Assembly (NCBI GenBank): GCA_037178675.1
Contig: JAYMGJ010000025.1
Coordinates: forward strand, 38,612 to 102,611
Length of the DNA: 64,000 bases
Reading direction: 5' to 3'
From: Scleroderma bovista
Lineage: Eukaryota > Basidiomycota > Agaricomycetes > Boletales > Sclerodermataceae
Shown here: piece by piece, positions 1 to 11,038 of the stretch
Position numbering within the stretch: the stretch's first letter is position 1
Layout: the number at the start of each line of letters is the position of its first letter
The notes under the pieces: model-generated
Seen by the model: only the letters and a program-made list of their open reading frames with translations
What the model was told of the DNA's origin: nothing
The model's database searches: none
Translations under genes and position numbers: made by a program

Positions 1-32
1 GGCGTTCACTTGGTGCAGCTCTGCGATGAGAG

Positions 33-64
33 GTAGGGCACACTCGACTGGGCGTGTGCCCTAC
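33..64. repeat. short perfect hairpin
   Basis: An 11-bp inverted repeat (GTAGGGCACAC and its reverse complement) flanks a 10-nt loop. It lies at the very left edge with no gene attached, so function is unknown. It could belong to the repeat modules that start about 120 bp further right. Confidence 0.4.
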
Positions 65-179
65 AAAGTACATATGATTTCCATCCTTCCGTTCTACCCA
101 GTAATACAGTACTAATGAGGTCTTTATCTTGTAGCAATATATATTGTACCGTCGCGTACACATGACAGTCTACGCGCTA

Positions 180-860
180 TATCATGGGAATGTTGAAAAT
201 CCGAACACACGATTGCTTCATGAATGTCGTCGAGAGAAATGGATCGAGCGACATGGGTTTCACGCATGTTATTGCTATGGAAAATAAATTAGAGGGCGGC
301 GTCTGTGAGGTTGCATGAAGGACATTTCGAGGGCAGAGCTTCACGGATTGCAGATCGAGTTCCCACCACTCCCATTTCCAGGAAGGATTCCACCATCCCA
401 TTTTGGTCACGACGAGACGACGAACCATGTCAAGGAGACGTTGCAAGGCAGGCGGGAATATTGTACCTTTTCGGAGACATAACAGTATAAGCACTATATC
501 TTTGGAATGTTTGAAGTCCGTACGCATGATTGCATGATAGATGCCATCCAGCATAAATGAGTGGATGTCGGCTGTAAGAATGATATTGGAATCGAAAATG
601 AGACAGCGTGCCATCTGTCAGGGAGGACGCAAGACCTTTCGCGAGGGGCGCTTGCATGGATGGCAGATCGAGTTGATCTATCATCCATGCGAGCGCTCCT
701 GTTGGATGATCTATCGTGCGTCCTTACAGAGGACGCATTGCACCTCATCTTTGATCCCAATAACATTCATGATGCTGGAAACCACGTGGCCCACAACTTT
801 TCCGTTGACGAAATTCATGACGCACTCATAGTACGGATCTTAAACATTCCCATGATAGAT
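180..860. repeat. alternating-orientation repeat modules
   Basis: At least three diverged copies of one module lie here in opposite orientations. Landmarks are the GGAATGTT-type end near 185, the GGAATGTTTGAAG end near 507 and, reversed, near 835-850. Translations of the copies share a pattern: IFD-N-N followed some 20 residues later by D-IH-A and then a DF-HS-DI block (minus strand 180-290 and 490-620; plus strand 740-860). A smaller hairpin with arms GCATGGATG / CATCCATGC lies at about 653-690. The modules may be decayed coding repeats of an unrecognised gene or a non-autonomous element. No intact ORF supports a product. Confidence 0.5.
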
Positions 861-896
861 ACACAATAGGACTCATACTGTCCTGTCTCCGTGAGG

Positions 897-1107
897 GTAC
901 GATATGCCCGCTCGCCTTGCAGTGTCTCCTTGAGAAGGCTTGCCATCTCGTCGCGACCGAAATGGGAATGTGGGATCCCTCCTGGAAATGGGAGCCTCAC
1001 AGGTGGTGCACCACTTCCATTTCCAGGAGGGATCCCACCCATTTCGGTCGCGACGAGATGGCAAGCCCGGTCGAGGAGACACCGCAAGGTAAGCAGGTAT
1101 TGTAGCT
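897..1107. repeat. foldback element with ~90-bp arms
   Basis: The left arm (about 897-991) and right arm (about 1015-1107) are reverse complements over roughly 90 bp. The core of about 50 bp is identical except for a 4-nt insertion (AATG) in the left arm. The centre is the perfect palindrome GTGGTGCACCAC at 1003-1014. A diverged half copy of the right arm lies at about 359-462, so the sequence has been duplicated locally. This is typical of a foldback or MITE-like element. I could not define a target-site duplication. Confidence 0.7.
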
Positions 1108-1150
1108 ACCAAAGATGTAAGTATTGATCGATGATTACCTGATTACCCAC

Positions 1151-2103
1151 TTAACTTACACCTTCGAGCTGGTTCGAGATATCGTTGAACTTCGCCCGTA
1201 GTATCGCGTCTTGTTGACACATACGAGTGAAGGTCGGATCCACCCTCTCCATGACTGTAATTGGCCTCATCATGCACGGCACAACATTGAACACTGAACC
1301 TACATTAGAGCCACAATAGGTAACCCAGTTGAAAGGAATGTTTTCGAACAAACGAGCGGACTGAAAGACCTTAAAGGATGCGATGAGACGCAGACGAAAG
1401 AATGGGGAAGGGGACAAGACAGCGAACCAACTTCCAAGATAAAGTATCGGTGTTTGAAATTTAATCGTCCGACGCCGGACTGCGTCGCGCCTCGTGTCGC
1501 GGTCCTGTCTCCTGCGTAATAAGCTCCAAATGCCTTCTCACTGGGGCTACAACGCGACGTCGTAGAGATCGTGGTCGATCTAGACGATACCCAGCGCAAC
1601 TCTGCGAACTCCTGCAGCGGAAAGACTGGGATTCCTGTCGCCCTCTCCAAAGGATCTAGCCACTGCGGGATGAGCTTATGACTGTACTCTGGCCCTCTGA
1701 CACACGGTGTCCAAGTGTTATCGTACCACCGTACCACCCTAGACGACGTCCGAAAAGTAGACGATCGTCAGCACCGAGTCGCGGTACCATTAGAAGTTGG
1801 AAGTTGGACCCGATCGCCTCGTCGAGCTCGGTGGTGCTGTCCTTGTTGATTGGCAACACGTGTCGCACCATGCCCAGTCCAGTCCACGACACCGTACTAC
1901 CTGACAGAAATTTGGAAGCGGAGAGACGGGTCGGGGGATAAGGCCCCGTTGGAGAGGTTATGGAAAAGCGCTCCGTTGAGGAGTTTCCCCTTGCGAGAGA
2001 GCATAGCGTAGTGGAAGTATGTGCGGATGACCTCTTCGATGATGTCTCTCTTCTGAACAAGACTCTTATACGATGTCGTACAATCCCACACTCCTCTTAG
2101 CAC
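1151..2103 (-). CDS. unrecognised minus-strand gene, probably broken
   Basis: Three minus-strand stretches read like protein. One is 1897-2103 (RDIIEEVIRTYFHYAML, then GALFHNLSNGALSPDPSLRF). One is 1660-1930 (SWTGLGMVRHVLPINKD, then SNFQLLMVPRLGADDRLLFG). One is 1151-1400 (RLFENIPFNWVTYCGSNVGS, then TVMERVDPTFTRMCQQDAI). They lie in different frames and I could not join all of them with good splice sites, so this may be a gene with several introns or a pseudogene. No family is recognised. The start is not certain: the ATG at 2103 opens the first stretch. Confidence 0.35.
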
Positions 2104-3042
2104 TGACTTGACTCACCTTATTAGTTGGAACACAGGTCGGCTTTGGCAAATCACCCGTCACGGAAGATTCAAGATACCCTTCCACGCATTCATTACATAT
2201 CAAGACTCGTAGGCTTCATCACCATTTGCCAGCCGTCATTTGCCCACCTTAGTGATTACCTTGCACATCCTCCTAGCACCTTCCTTGGAGAATATGATTC
2301 CGTGTTGCAGATGGATCGAACGACAACCCTGATCAGCCCGGCATGGGTAAAACAACACCCCCTGTGCTCGCTTCGTCCAGCAGGCGTACTCATTGCTTCG
2401 CAACCAGCTCCTCGACGCTGGCTTAATATTTGATACCCTTCTTCTCAGAAACAAGGTATGGAGAGCCGAGTCGCAGCATTTCACTTCATTACCAAGCTCT
2501 CGCGATAACAATCCCGGAAACACCCTGCTCGGTTGTTGGCACTGTTGTTCTCTTCGCTGCCCTCGACATTCACAGCGCGTTCCTCACTGATCACAGGCAC
2601 CCAAATCAACCTCACCTCTGGCTATGTCGATGTCGCCCTTTGTACGGCAACGACTAACCCACACAAAACAAGGTATATAGTCACATGCACGGTATGGGGG
2701 AAGTTAATGGTCGTTCTACATAGATGCGCACCGAAGACGGTCGTGTGTTGCTCCACCTCGCTACTTTTACTGGGGACCAGCTACTCCCTCCCGCGGTTTC
2801 CATGTTACTCGTCTTCTTCAATAGGAACCATAACGCAGGTCCTGATTGATGGTGAAAGCGACACTAGGCCGACAGCTTAACAGCACACCGCTCGGCGTCT
2901 CTTGATGGGTTGAACCCTCAAAGGAACCCCCCAACTCCCCCAAGTTGATAACGAGGATGAAGGTACGCACGGTGTCTCTACTGTTTCAGTGTATGTACGC
3001 TGCTAATGTGGACTTCACAGAGATCTTCCGGATTGCGCGGCT
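2104..3042. other. no convincing gene
   Basis: Only short ORFs on both strands. One plus-strand stretch near 2360-2455 (QAYSLLRNQLLDAGLIFDTL) ends at a possible donor AACAAG^GTATGG, but has an in-frame stop just upstream and no partner exon that I can find. Confidence 0.5.
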
Positions 3043-3465
3043 GTGCAACTGCGCTTAGCTTGCGCCTCTGCCGTTCTTCGTCTTGTCCGTCGGGGGTCCA
3101 GCTGGAGCCTGGCACCGTTTGGCGAATACCGCGAGCAAGATCATGAGTTGTTTGAGCGTGGGAGAACCTCTTCGCAAGCAATCCTGAGGAGCTCGCGCAA
3201 CAACAACAGCGACTGCCTCCAGCCTCGTCCGACAACGACAACGACCACTGTCGATGCCGCCATCACCCACAGCAGTCCAGTGTCATCCGACGACGATGAC
3301 TGCAACCAACTCTTGGCCCAAGCCTCGCCCAATGCTGACGTTGACGATGACGGCCACCCCAGCCTCACCCAACACGACGACGACGACAAACCCCTATCCC
3401 TAGCCTCCCCCAACACCGCCGCCGATGATAGCGACTTCCAATGTGGTCTGGATGACAGTGAGTAA
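3043..3465 (+). CDS. low-complexity Asp-rich ORF, doubtful
   Basis: A 140-codon plus-strand ORF with Asn and Thr runs followed by repeated Asp-rich blocks (SSDDDDCNQLLAQASPNADV, then a second ASPNTAADD block). It carries a short internal duplication of about 30 residues. The last codons overlap a good donor (GACA^GTGAGT, about 3459), so it could be the first exon of a spliced gene. A Cys-rich reading (CPCIGDMV, FTPCPCVPSRSP) follows at 3537-3620. GAC/ACG trinucleotide bias alone can keep such a frame open, so coding status is uncertain. Confidence 0.25.
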   Translation: MQLRLACASAVLRLVRRGSSWSLAPFGEYREQDHELFERGRTSSQAILRSSRNNNSDCLQPRPTTTTTTVDAAITHSSPVSSDDDDCNQLLAQASPNADVDDDGHPSLTQHDDDDKPLSLASPNTAADDSDFQCGLDDSE

Positions 3466-3730
3466 TTCAAGTTCGTGTTATGTCTTCACTTTTGATGGCG
3501 CATACACGCAGTGTTTGGCTAGTGCTTCCAGTGTGCCCTTGCATCGGAGACATGGTTACCTCCGATGTCAGGACATCTTGCTTCACACCATGCCCCTGTG
3601 TACCTTCTCGAAGCCCACAGTACAAAAGATGGATATGCGTACCAAGAAACACTCATAGTTTACCTGGAAAGGTATTTGGTATAGTACAGAGTACAAGGAC
3701 ACTAGACGTTACAGGCTTCGCATTTGCATT

Positions 3731-4493
3731 TCATCGGAGAAGAAGCGAAGTCTCTGGCTGTAAAAATGCGTTAGGATGCGCTAAATTGCTGAATACCATT
3801 GAATCGCACCTTCAAGATTCACCTTTACTTACATCCAGGAGGTGCAAGACAACAACTCTGCCATTAAGGTCGTCGTTGAAAGCGTAGAAATTGTAATAAA
3901 TCACAACGTCCTCTTCTTCTACCTTCAACGTAAGAGTGCTATCAAGCAAGTTGGGCAATCCGACATTCAAGGTACCGCCGTCTTTGAGGCTTCCACTAGC
4001 TTTTGCGATACGCATCTTGGGGATACTTAAGTAGACCTCAGTGCTGATGCCATAGTCGACTGGATCAAATGAAAGGTGTATCTGTGTAAGTTGGAGTATT
4101 GTTAATTGAGTTTATCACGGCACTGCTTGTGCTCACTTCCACGAGTCCAAGAGGAAAAGTGAGGTTTATGATGTTATCATTTTCGGGCTGAAATTTGGAT
4201 ATCGATCCCTCGCTATCAGGTGGCACTATGTCACCTATCGACTTCTTGAATTTGGGGCGACTACGCACCAAAACCCAAGGTTAACATGGCGCACGCCGCA
4301 GAGTCGTCATTGAAACACCTTACAAATTAGTGGTAAAGCGACAGAGCGCTTCGTCAACATTGCATCCGTTGTCGCAAGGAATTTGTTCGGTTTTACAGGA
4401 GCTAAATTTCTGTGCGATGTCACTAAAGACTGGAGGGACTAAACTGGCAGATGCGACAAAAGTGATGAAAACGAAGACGACGAGAAGGCGCAT
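3731..4493 (-). CDS. 189-aa secreted protein of unknown family
   Basis: Four exons join with agreeing phases: 4493-4324, 4260-4137, 4081-3833, 3757-3731 (170+124+249+27 nt = 189 codons plus stop). All introns are GT-AG, and the last has a perfect CCTAAC branch site. The N-terminus (MRLLVVFVFITFVASA) is a classic signal peptide, followed by a Cys cluster with spacing C-x6-C-x3-C-x6-C at residues 33-51 (PCDNGCNVDEALC). The rest is predicted beta-rich: FQPENDNIINLTFPL, then EIHLSFDPVDYGIS, then TLTLKVEEEDVVIYYNFYAF. That alternation suggests an extracellular beta-sandwich or lectin-like fold, but I recognise no family. The start is fixed by the signal peptide. It is the first of three minus-strand genes in a row. 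Confidence 0.75.
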
Positions 4494-4807
4494 GAAAATG
4501 TTTTAGTTGGGTATGTTCCTCTAGTGGATTTGAGGTCCGACTTTGGTGGAGGAGGAAGGAGAGCAGTGGCGCCGAAGAATGTATCTCAGGGCGTGAGAGC
4601 CCACTTTGAACTTCAACGAAGTTACAAACTCGGATAGTCGCGTCGCGCACTGCCACAAAACCAAACCATCTCAGGGGCTTTCGACTACCAATCATAAATT
4701 GTAACGGCGCATATACACATCCAGTCGGATTCATCACGTCTGTCTACCTCTCAGGAGTAAAATATTATAGCCAGCTCCGATAACATATATAACAGGCTCT
4801 GCAACAA

Positions 4808-6241
4808 TTAAATACCCCTTTCCTCCAAAATCTTCTCAACAGTCTCCCACAACTCCTTCCCCCTCTCCCCCCACTCCCACTCCCTTTCCTCACCCTCCTC
4901 CGCCTCATCCCCCTGTCCCGGAAACGCCGATCTCCACAACCCACCACCCCGACTAACCACTCTACCCACAGGAACAACATACCCACCCCCATACCTCGCC
5001 CTCTCCCTCCTCACCACCGGCGAAGCAGCCGCAAACACGCTGTTGTAGGCTCCGACATCCGGGGCCACCGAAATAGGAAGACCGATCAAGAAGACGAGTG
5101 TACCGAGGTGGAGACGTGTGACTTGGGGTCTCTCGAAGACGGTGTTGACGGTGCCCGGGTGGACAGAGAGAACTGTGATATTGGATGTGGCGGGGTCCTC
5201 GGACGAGGAGAGGCGGCGGTGGAGTTCGGTGGTGTACAGGACATTCGTCAGCTTGCTATGGCCTACATAGATTATAGGGGGTTAGCATCGGTCGCTGGGT
5301 AAGTAGATGGAGGGCGGGGCGTACAGTACCGTGTGAATCCGGGAAGCCATGCGTTTGTGCATTCGTCGTTCAGGTCCTCGATAGTCCGAAAACGGGGTTT
5401 ACCGCTGACGAGTTTGTGAGCTTCCGATGCCACCTATGCATGAAATTTCGTTAGGTCGTATCTTTGCTCCGAGGAGGGGGTTTCACGCACCACGACGATG
5501 CGGACATCAGATTCGGGGTGGGAAGCTGTTTTCTGGAGGACGGGAAGAAGCTCGCGAGTGAGGACGAAGGGGCTGATGAGGCTGGAAAATATGAAATCGA
5601 ATGGTCAGGCGTGAGGAAAATGCGAAGGACCTACTTTACAGCCGTAATCTTCTGGATGCCTATCCGAAGATCAGCACTACGTCATATGAAATGAAATGCT
5701 ACGCTGTACCATCTGCGTACATCTCGTATGGTTCAACCATACTCAGCAATGTTGGTTAGCCGTACGAAAAACCTATAGCAACACACCTACACTGCAGCAT
5801 TATGGACTCAAAAAAGACACAATCGTCAGCGCTCGCATGTTCCACGCACTCGAAAAAAAAAGGAACGTACTTAGGACATCGAGTCTGTCTTCCTTATTCA
5901 TGAATTCCTGCGCTGCCTTCTTTGAATTGCGTGGGTCGCACAAATCAAGCTCAAGCCAGACGACCTCGCCGTTCCCTGGCCCAAGTCCCTCACGCTGGAG
6001 TGTTGCAATGGCTGCCTCTGCCCTAGCCTTGTTGCGTGCGGCCATGTACACCTTGGCACCCTTTCGAGCAAGGTGCTTAACAGTGCCATATCCAATCCCT
6101 GTGCTATGATCATAGACCATCAGTCACCGACTGGTGAAACGGACGTGCTACGCACTTTCCGCCTGTGACGAGGATGACTTTTCCGGTGAGATCAGGAATG
6201 TCTCTGTCCGGGTCGAAATTCTTGGATGCAAATATGCCCAT
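4808..6241 (-). CDS. short-chain dehydrogenase/reductase (SDR)
   Basis: NAD(P)-dependent oxidoreductase of the classical SDR superfamily, about 348 aa. Joining exons gives the Rossmann motif VTGGNTGIGYGT (TGxxxGIG; the first intron splits the Asn codon), then KVYMAARNK after strand 2, LELDLCD (acidic residue contacting the adenine ring), LDVLIHNAA (the NNAG position as HNAA, carried on a 16-nt micro-exon), LISPFVLTRELLPVL, a Ser in VVVASEAHK, and the catalytic YxxxK as YCHSK, followed by LSVHPGTVNT. The C-terminal tail is unusually Glu/Gly-rich (EEGEEREWEWGERGKE). Eight exons are needed and all use GT-AG. The substrate cannot be told; this branch includes fungal retinol-dehydrogenase/WW-oxidoreductase-like enzymes. 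No biosynthetic partners lie nearby. Confidence 0.85.
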
Positions 6242-6259
6242 TTTCACTGTCGCCCAAAG

Positions 6260-6612
6260 CACAGAATGATTTCAAGTGGGGGGAAAGGATGGACACTACT
6301 AGGCCTCAATCCGACAAGCCATAATTATGTAAGCGAGGTCTAGGATTTGATTTACATGACATCAGAATCTGACTCATCATGATCATGGCCCGTCTGTCCA
6401 AGTCTTGGCAAACCGAGTTTGGTACACTACGTGACCGGGTTTTGGTGCGGATCCTCCAGCACTGATCTATACCCTACCGAAGGCCCCAGTGATGGAAGCC
6501 TATCAAACTGTCTGCAGAACGCTTGCAGTGTGCCGGTCAACGGAGAATGTGTAGATCACTCAGGGTGCAATGCGTGTCTACAAAACAATGAAGGATGAAA
6601 AATACCTGAACA
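6260..6612. other. intergenic, nothing seen
   Basis: Spacer between the 3' end of the 371-aa gene and the 5' end of the SDR gene, both on the minus strand. It should hold the SDR promoter. I see no clear TATA box, repeat or ORF. Confidence 0.5.
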
Positions 6613-6615
6613 TGG

Positions 6616-8022
6616 TTACCCTTTTCCTTCACTCGAACACTGCTCTGCACGACGTCGGGCAGACCATGCCCTGGCTCTTTCTCTCCTGGCCTGCTTCCGT
6701 GCTTCCTCACCGTCGCTGCCCTCAGGTCCTCGGATCTGCGGTGCCGGCGAAACGGTCCGCTCATCACCCGTGTCCTCGACAGCAGACTCGTCCCCGCTTT
6801 CATCGCTATCCCCATATCCAACCAGTCCCTGGAGAGACGGCCCCCCCGCTGGCGGGTGCGTTTCCGATTTCAAGGCTTCTTCCTTTTCCCGGTACTGCTG
6901 TCGAGCTGCGTCTTTAGCAGCGTTCCATGCTCGCGACCAACGGCCCCTCAAGAATGCAAATCGCCTGTCCGCACCGTGGTTCGCCAGGATACGCATCTCC
7001 AACTGTGCAGGATTGAGCGACGACACGACGTGTGCGGCAGTACGGCACAAGAGCTCCTTCTGTGCCTCGTCTGGCTGGGATGATCAGGTTATCACGGGCG
7101 ACACTGGGGATGCAGATACATATAAACGGTGGATGGACGTACCTCTTCGTCGCTGGCGCCCCATGTATCGGACTCGTCGGCTGTGTCGTTTTTACCATCA
7201 CGTTCCAAGATGGCGCGCATGCGTTCCTCACGACCGCGGTCGATGAGGCGTCGCCGTTTATCGCGACGGTAGTCGTCGATCTCTTCCGGGGAGAAGAAAA
7301 ACGTGTCTTCTGCATCAGAGGGGAGATCCGACCACCCGCTTGGAGAGAGCGGGCGGGGTGCAGCAGTGGAAGATGCGTCGGCACGTGCAGGGAGGGTGTC
7401 GAGAAGAAGGCGGACGTCGTATCTGTTAAGAGCAGTTCAAGACGGGAACATGTGGAGAGGAGATGATACGAGATACAGGGCACCATATGTATCACAGTCA
7501 TACCCAAAAAATATGGTTCTATATACACATGCGAGAATCCATACCTTCATGCGACGGTGGGAACGCCCACTGATACATGCGAGACGGACATACCTATCTA
7601 CCCATAGCGGTGGACATCCTGATCCAATGTCCGCATCAACTACAACGGAACTCGGAGACTCCAACTGGATGAGTGCACTCCCAGCGTTGGTCTTATCGAC
7701 ACCTTTTGGGAGTTCGAGTGACAGCGCTGCGGAGGCGGCTGGCGCCCCACCAACGACGTCCGCTTCGTAGGCAACTATGTACAGAGACGGATCGAATTCA
7801 GGCGCGTTGTCGTCCTCGGATGCTTGGGTGAACGAGTTGGGGGTGTCTTTAGAGTTGTACACTGCGGATTGTCTGTGTTTTCGTTTGTGCATCGAAGCAG
7901 TGGTCCAAAGTGGGTTCCCACGCACTGAACCAACCTTCCTAATTAGTACCACTGCGAAGGTGCTCTGTACTATTACCTGCCCGTGCAGCAGTCACCGGGT
8001 GTTTTGTGGGTGCCAATGCCAT
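6616..8022 (-). CDS. conserved 371-aa protein, nuclear-type acidic/basic
   Basis: Four exons with agreeing phases: 8022-7977, 7924-7594, 7422-7143, 7074-6616 (46+331+280+459 nt = 372 codons with stop). The middle holds FFFSPEEIDDYRRDKRRRLI and REERMRAILERDG, a charged helix. The conserved core is SSLNPAQLEMRILANHGADR followed by RFAFLRGRWSRAW. The C-terminus alternates acidic and basic blocks (DSDESGDESAVEDTGDE, then RKQARRERARAWSARRR), typical of nuclear or RNA-associated proteins. The LANHGADRRFAFLRGRW segment loosely recalls a SURP module, but I would not assign it. The start is the only ATG in frame upstream of the first donor. It diverges from the ZIP gene starting 172 bp away at 8194, so the two may share a promoter region. 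Confidence 0.75.
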
Positions 8023-8193
8023 GTCTTGCACTGGAGGGTTCTTATCGTTCGTATGGTAAGGTACACTTGCGATAAGGAGCACGCCATTGAGTCTCCAGCC
8101 TGACAGGAGTTGGCAAACCACCTGACCGGGGCGGTACTCCGCACTCTCTTCCCATTCACCATCGCCTCCGAGATTGCGTTCGTCGTCCTCTCA

Positions 8194-10265
8194 ATGTCTA
8201 GTAAGTGCGATCAGTCTTTGCCATCCCGATTTGAGTATTCAGACCGTGGACTGGAAGATGCCCAGTTTCTTGCGAACCCTTCCACAACAGGAATTCAGAC
8301 ACGTCTACTGGCCATTCTTGTGCTATTCGTGGTCTCTCTCTTTGGTGCGTCCCATCGATCACACAGTCTAATAGGTGGCTCACAGCGAGATCACAGCTTC
8401 GTTTCTCCCCACGCTCTCGAAACACGTCTCTTATCTGCGAATACCTCGCATCGTGTTCTTCATTGGCAAGCATTTTGGGACAGGTGCGTGCGCCGTGATG
8501 AGCCCACACTCATAATGACATCACCTAACCCCTCTCACAGGTGTCATATTAGCAACTGCGTTCGCGCATCTCCTGCAGGACGCTTTCGACGCACTCAGAG
8601 ACCCTGTCGTCCTCGCAAGGTGGAAAATAGGGCGCCACACGGGGCTGATCATGTACGTCCCCGGGGATCGTATCCCATGAGAACACGCTGACGCCTTCTC
8701 AACTAGACTCGCATCTCTCCTATCCATCTTTCTTGTCGAATGTATGTTCACTCCTATCTTCCCGTTGCACCGCTGACCCATGCGCTTGCACTAGACATCT
8801 CCACATCGTACGTGGACTGTCTCCAATCGTACAGCTCTCCATCCAGCACGCCCCCACGCGACCCCTCGCCCGACAGTGATGAACCAAGGTCTTCCACAGC
8901 ACCAAAGATCGCTGATGGCACCGATCCGGAGCGACAGCCCTTACTGAGCATCGGAAACGGGCATACATACGTGCATAAAGACTGTCATCACCACTGCGAA
9001 GGGCACGACCATAGACAGGACCAGCATGCACCACATAGCCATCATCAACATACACCACATAGCCATCATCAGCATACGCCCTTCTACGGCACAACCCATA
9101 CCCACCCACAGGACCATGCACGCATACGCACCACGTCGGCCACCAGCGCACACCATGCCAATCACGACCACCACGCCCACCGCGACACGGATGCTAGCGG
9201 TGGGAACAACTTGCACGGAGGAGCTGTCATCCTCGAGGGCCACCACCGACACGAACCACGCACGGCCCACTCCGCCCACCATGATCGCGGGCCACGGTTA
9301 CCATCGCTGTATGGAGAAGACGAGCCTGGCAGACGGGTGGTGGTCAATGGCGGGTGTGCGCACGGTCGAGATGGGGATCGGCATGTTGACCATAGTCACC
9401 ATGGCCATCATGCACATGGGCACGGGCATGGACTGGCGGGAGCTGTGTATGGTGACGCCGAAAAGGAAGTCAGGGTTGGAAAGAAGAGGCAAATCATCGG
9501 GATACTCGTACGCTTCTTTCCCCCTCGTCGCCCATCGACAAGTTGTTACTGACGCATATATGCAGGTGCTACAACTGGGCATCATGATCCACTCGCTCGT
9601 CATCGGACTCACGCTCGCAATCATGTCAGGATCTGAATTCGGTATGTGTCTTCTTCGCCGTTGATGATACAAAGTTCTTACCTTTTCCTCCGTGTAGCAT
9701 CCCTTCTCATAGCTGTGATTTTCCACCAGCTCTTCGAAGGGCTCTCGCTCGGCATCCGAATCGCAGCTCTCCCTTCTTCCTCGTCCTACTCTGACTGCAC
9801 GCACGAAGCCGCAGCTGTATCCCACGATCCTTTGCACCTCGATTTACATCCCGACGACGCATACATCGCTCCGCACGAAAAGAATCTATCCAAGTTCATC
9901 ACCGTGCTCAAACCGACGCTAGCCTGTCTGTTCGCGATCACAACGCCTGCAGGGATCGGACTCGGCATGCTCGTCTTCAAAGCGGGAGCTGACATCGGTA
10001 AGCCCACTTCCCCCTTCCCCTACCGTGTCCATCCCAAAATACGACTGACACACACACGCGCACAAACTGGACAGCCTATATGCGTCTCACACAGGGTCTC
10101 ATGTCTGCTATATCCGCAGGCATGCTCATCTACGCTGCCTGTGTCGAGATGCTCGCTGCCGATTTCGTGATGGACCCGACGTTGTGGAGGAGCGGGTGGG
10201 TCAGGCAGACGATTGCAGTGGGGAGTCTCGTGCTTGGGGTGTGTGCGATGGGCATGATATCGTAG
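8194..10265 (+). CDS. ZIP-family zinc/iron transporter
   Basis: Membrane transporter that moves Zn2+ (or Fe2+) into the cytosol. Eight exons (8194-8344, 8397-8483, 8541-8652, 8707-8741, 8795-9507, 9566-9641, 9698-9997, 10075-10265) give 554 aa with every phase consistent. Membrane segments: TRLLAILVLFVVSLFG; RIVFFIGKHFGTGVILATAF; LASLLSIFLVEY; LQLGIMIHSLVIGLTLAIM with the conserved HS---G; ASLLIAVIFHQLFEGLSLGI with the signature HQxFEG metal site; then KPTLACLF..GIGLGMLVF, LMSAISAGMLIYAACVEML and TIAVGSLVLGVCAMGM. Between TM3 and TM4 lies a loop of about 230 residues very rich in His (HSHHQHTPHSHHQHTP, HHGHHAHGHGHG), a usual site of metal sensing. It is the only intact copy among five ZIP-derived sequences here. 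Confidence 0.93.
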
Positions 10266-10269
10266 TAGT

Positions 10270-10680
10270 ATGTTTTCTTGTGAATCTTGGTACATATGTG
10301 GGATGGCTGTTGCGCCTCCCACCGCCAATGTATCAAGTATTATTCTTGCGTGAACGACGCGGTCGGGTACATAATAATCGTACACCCTTGTACTACTCCG
10401 TACTAGCCTACTTGTAGTAGCTTTACGTACTGGTTGTGAATAGATATAGTATGCACAAGAGAGCCTGAGAGGCCATAAAAGTAGTCACTGGTGATCCTAC
10501 AGACGGAAAGCCAAAAACACAGGTGCTTTTCTCATTGTCTGGCGGATACAATTAGCATCGTCATCTCTCGTTGCACCACTGGCATCATAGTCGTCAGTAT
10601 TGGCTAACTCGTAAGCCGTTCCCGACGGCCCTGAAATCGAAATCAGCTCAGAGTTGAATTTATAACGGTTAATCGCCTTC
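10270..10680. repeat. array intergenic segment downstream of ZIP
   Basis: This 3' flank of ZIP recurs after other ZIP copies, near 16.1-16.3, 18.6-19.0 and 23.2-23.65 kb, with recognisable blocks such as GCCTGAGAGGCCATAA and GTAAGCCGTTCCCGACG. On the minus strand copy A keeps a 61-codon frame (10497-10682, FNSELISISGPSGTAYELAN) that is broken in the other copies, so it is probably not coding on its own. Confidence 0.5.
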
Positions 10681-10895
10681 ACACTTGAAAGAAGTGTGCG
10701 TAGACGAACGCTGTGGGTGGTTGCCCAAACTTGGTACTATACGAAGACACCAGACCGCCGGGTGCTCGTTCAGTTTTGTATCCACAGTTGGGAAAGCATG
10801 CTGGCCGCCAAAGTTGTCGTCATCGTGCCCCTTGCGTCAGGAATCGGCTGGCCACCTTTTAATTCACTTATACTATTGTCCAATGCAAAAGGCAT
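10679..10895 (-). CDS. short Cys-motif ORF, copy A
   Basis: Two-exon minus-strand ORF, 10895-10874 and 10800-10679 (22+122 nt, 47 aa). It starts MPFALDN and continues TCFPNCGYKTERAPGG after the splice. A TATA-like GGTATAAAAC lies about 20 nt upstream of the ATG. The same start, donor and CFPNCG block recur in three other array units (about 16.4, 19.2 and 23.9 kb), but the reading frame after the Cys motif differs between copies. It may be a real micropeptide gene or a relic of a longer one. Confidence 0.3.
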
Positions 10896-11038
10896 ATCAT
10901 CGCAGACGTCGTTTTATACCACATCCAAATGATTTAGATTTTCAACGATCAAACAACAAAAACACGGCTCATATAACACATTGCATAATCGTACATTTCA
11001 GACAAGCAGATGATCTTTGATTTCTTCCTGGAATGCAT

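Noticed and set aside
3043..3465. Asp-rich ORF as a nuclear acidic protein
   Set aside because: The open frame can be explained by GAC/ACG trinucleotide bias; kept only as a low-confidence feature.
4808..6241. SDR gene as part of a secondary-metabolite cluster
   Set aside because: No synthase, P450, methyltransferase or regulator typical of such clusters lies next to it; SDRs are common as single genes.
9026..9664. Long plus-strand ORF overlapping the ZIP gene
   Set aside because: It is an out-of-frame shadow of the His-rich exon; the ZIP frame has consistent introns and the family motifs.
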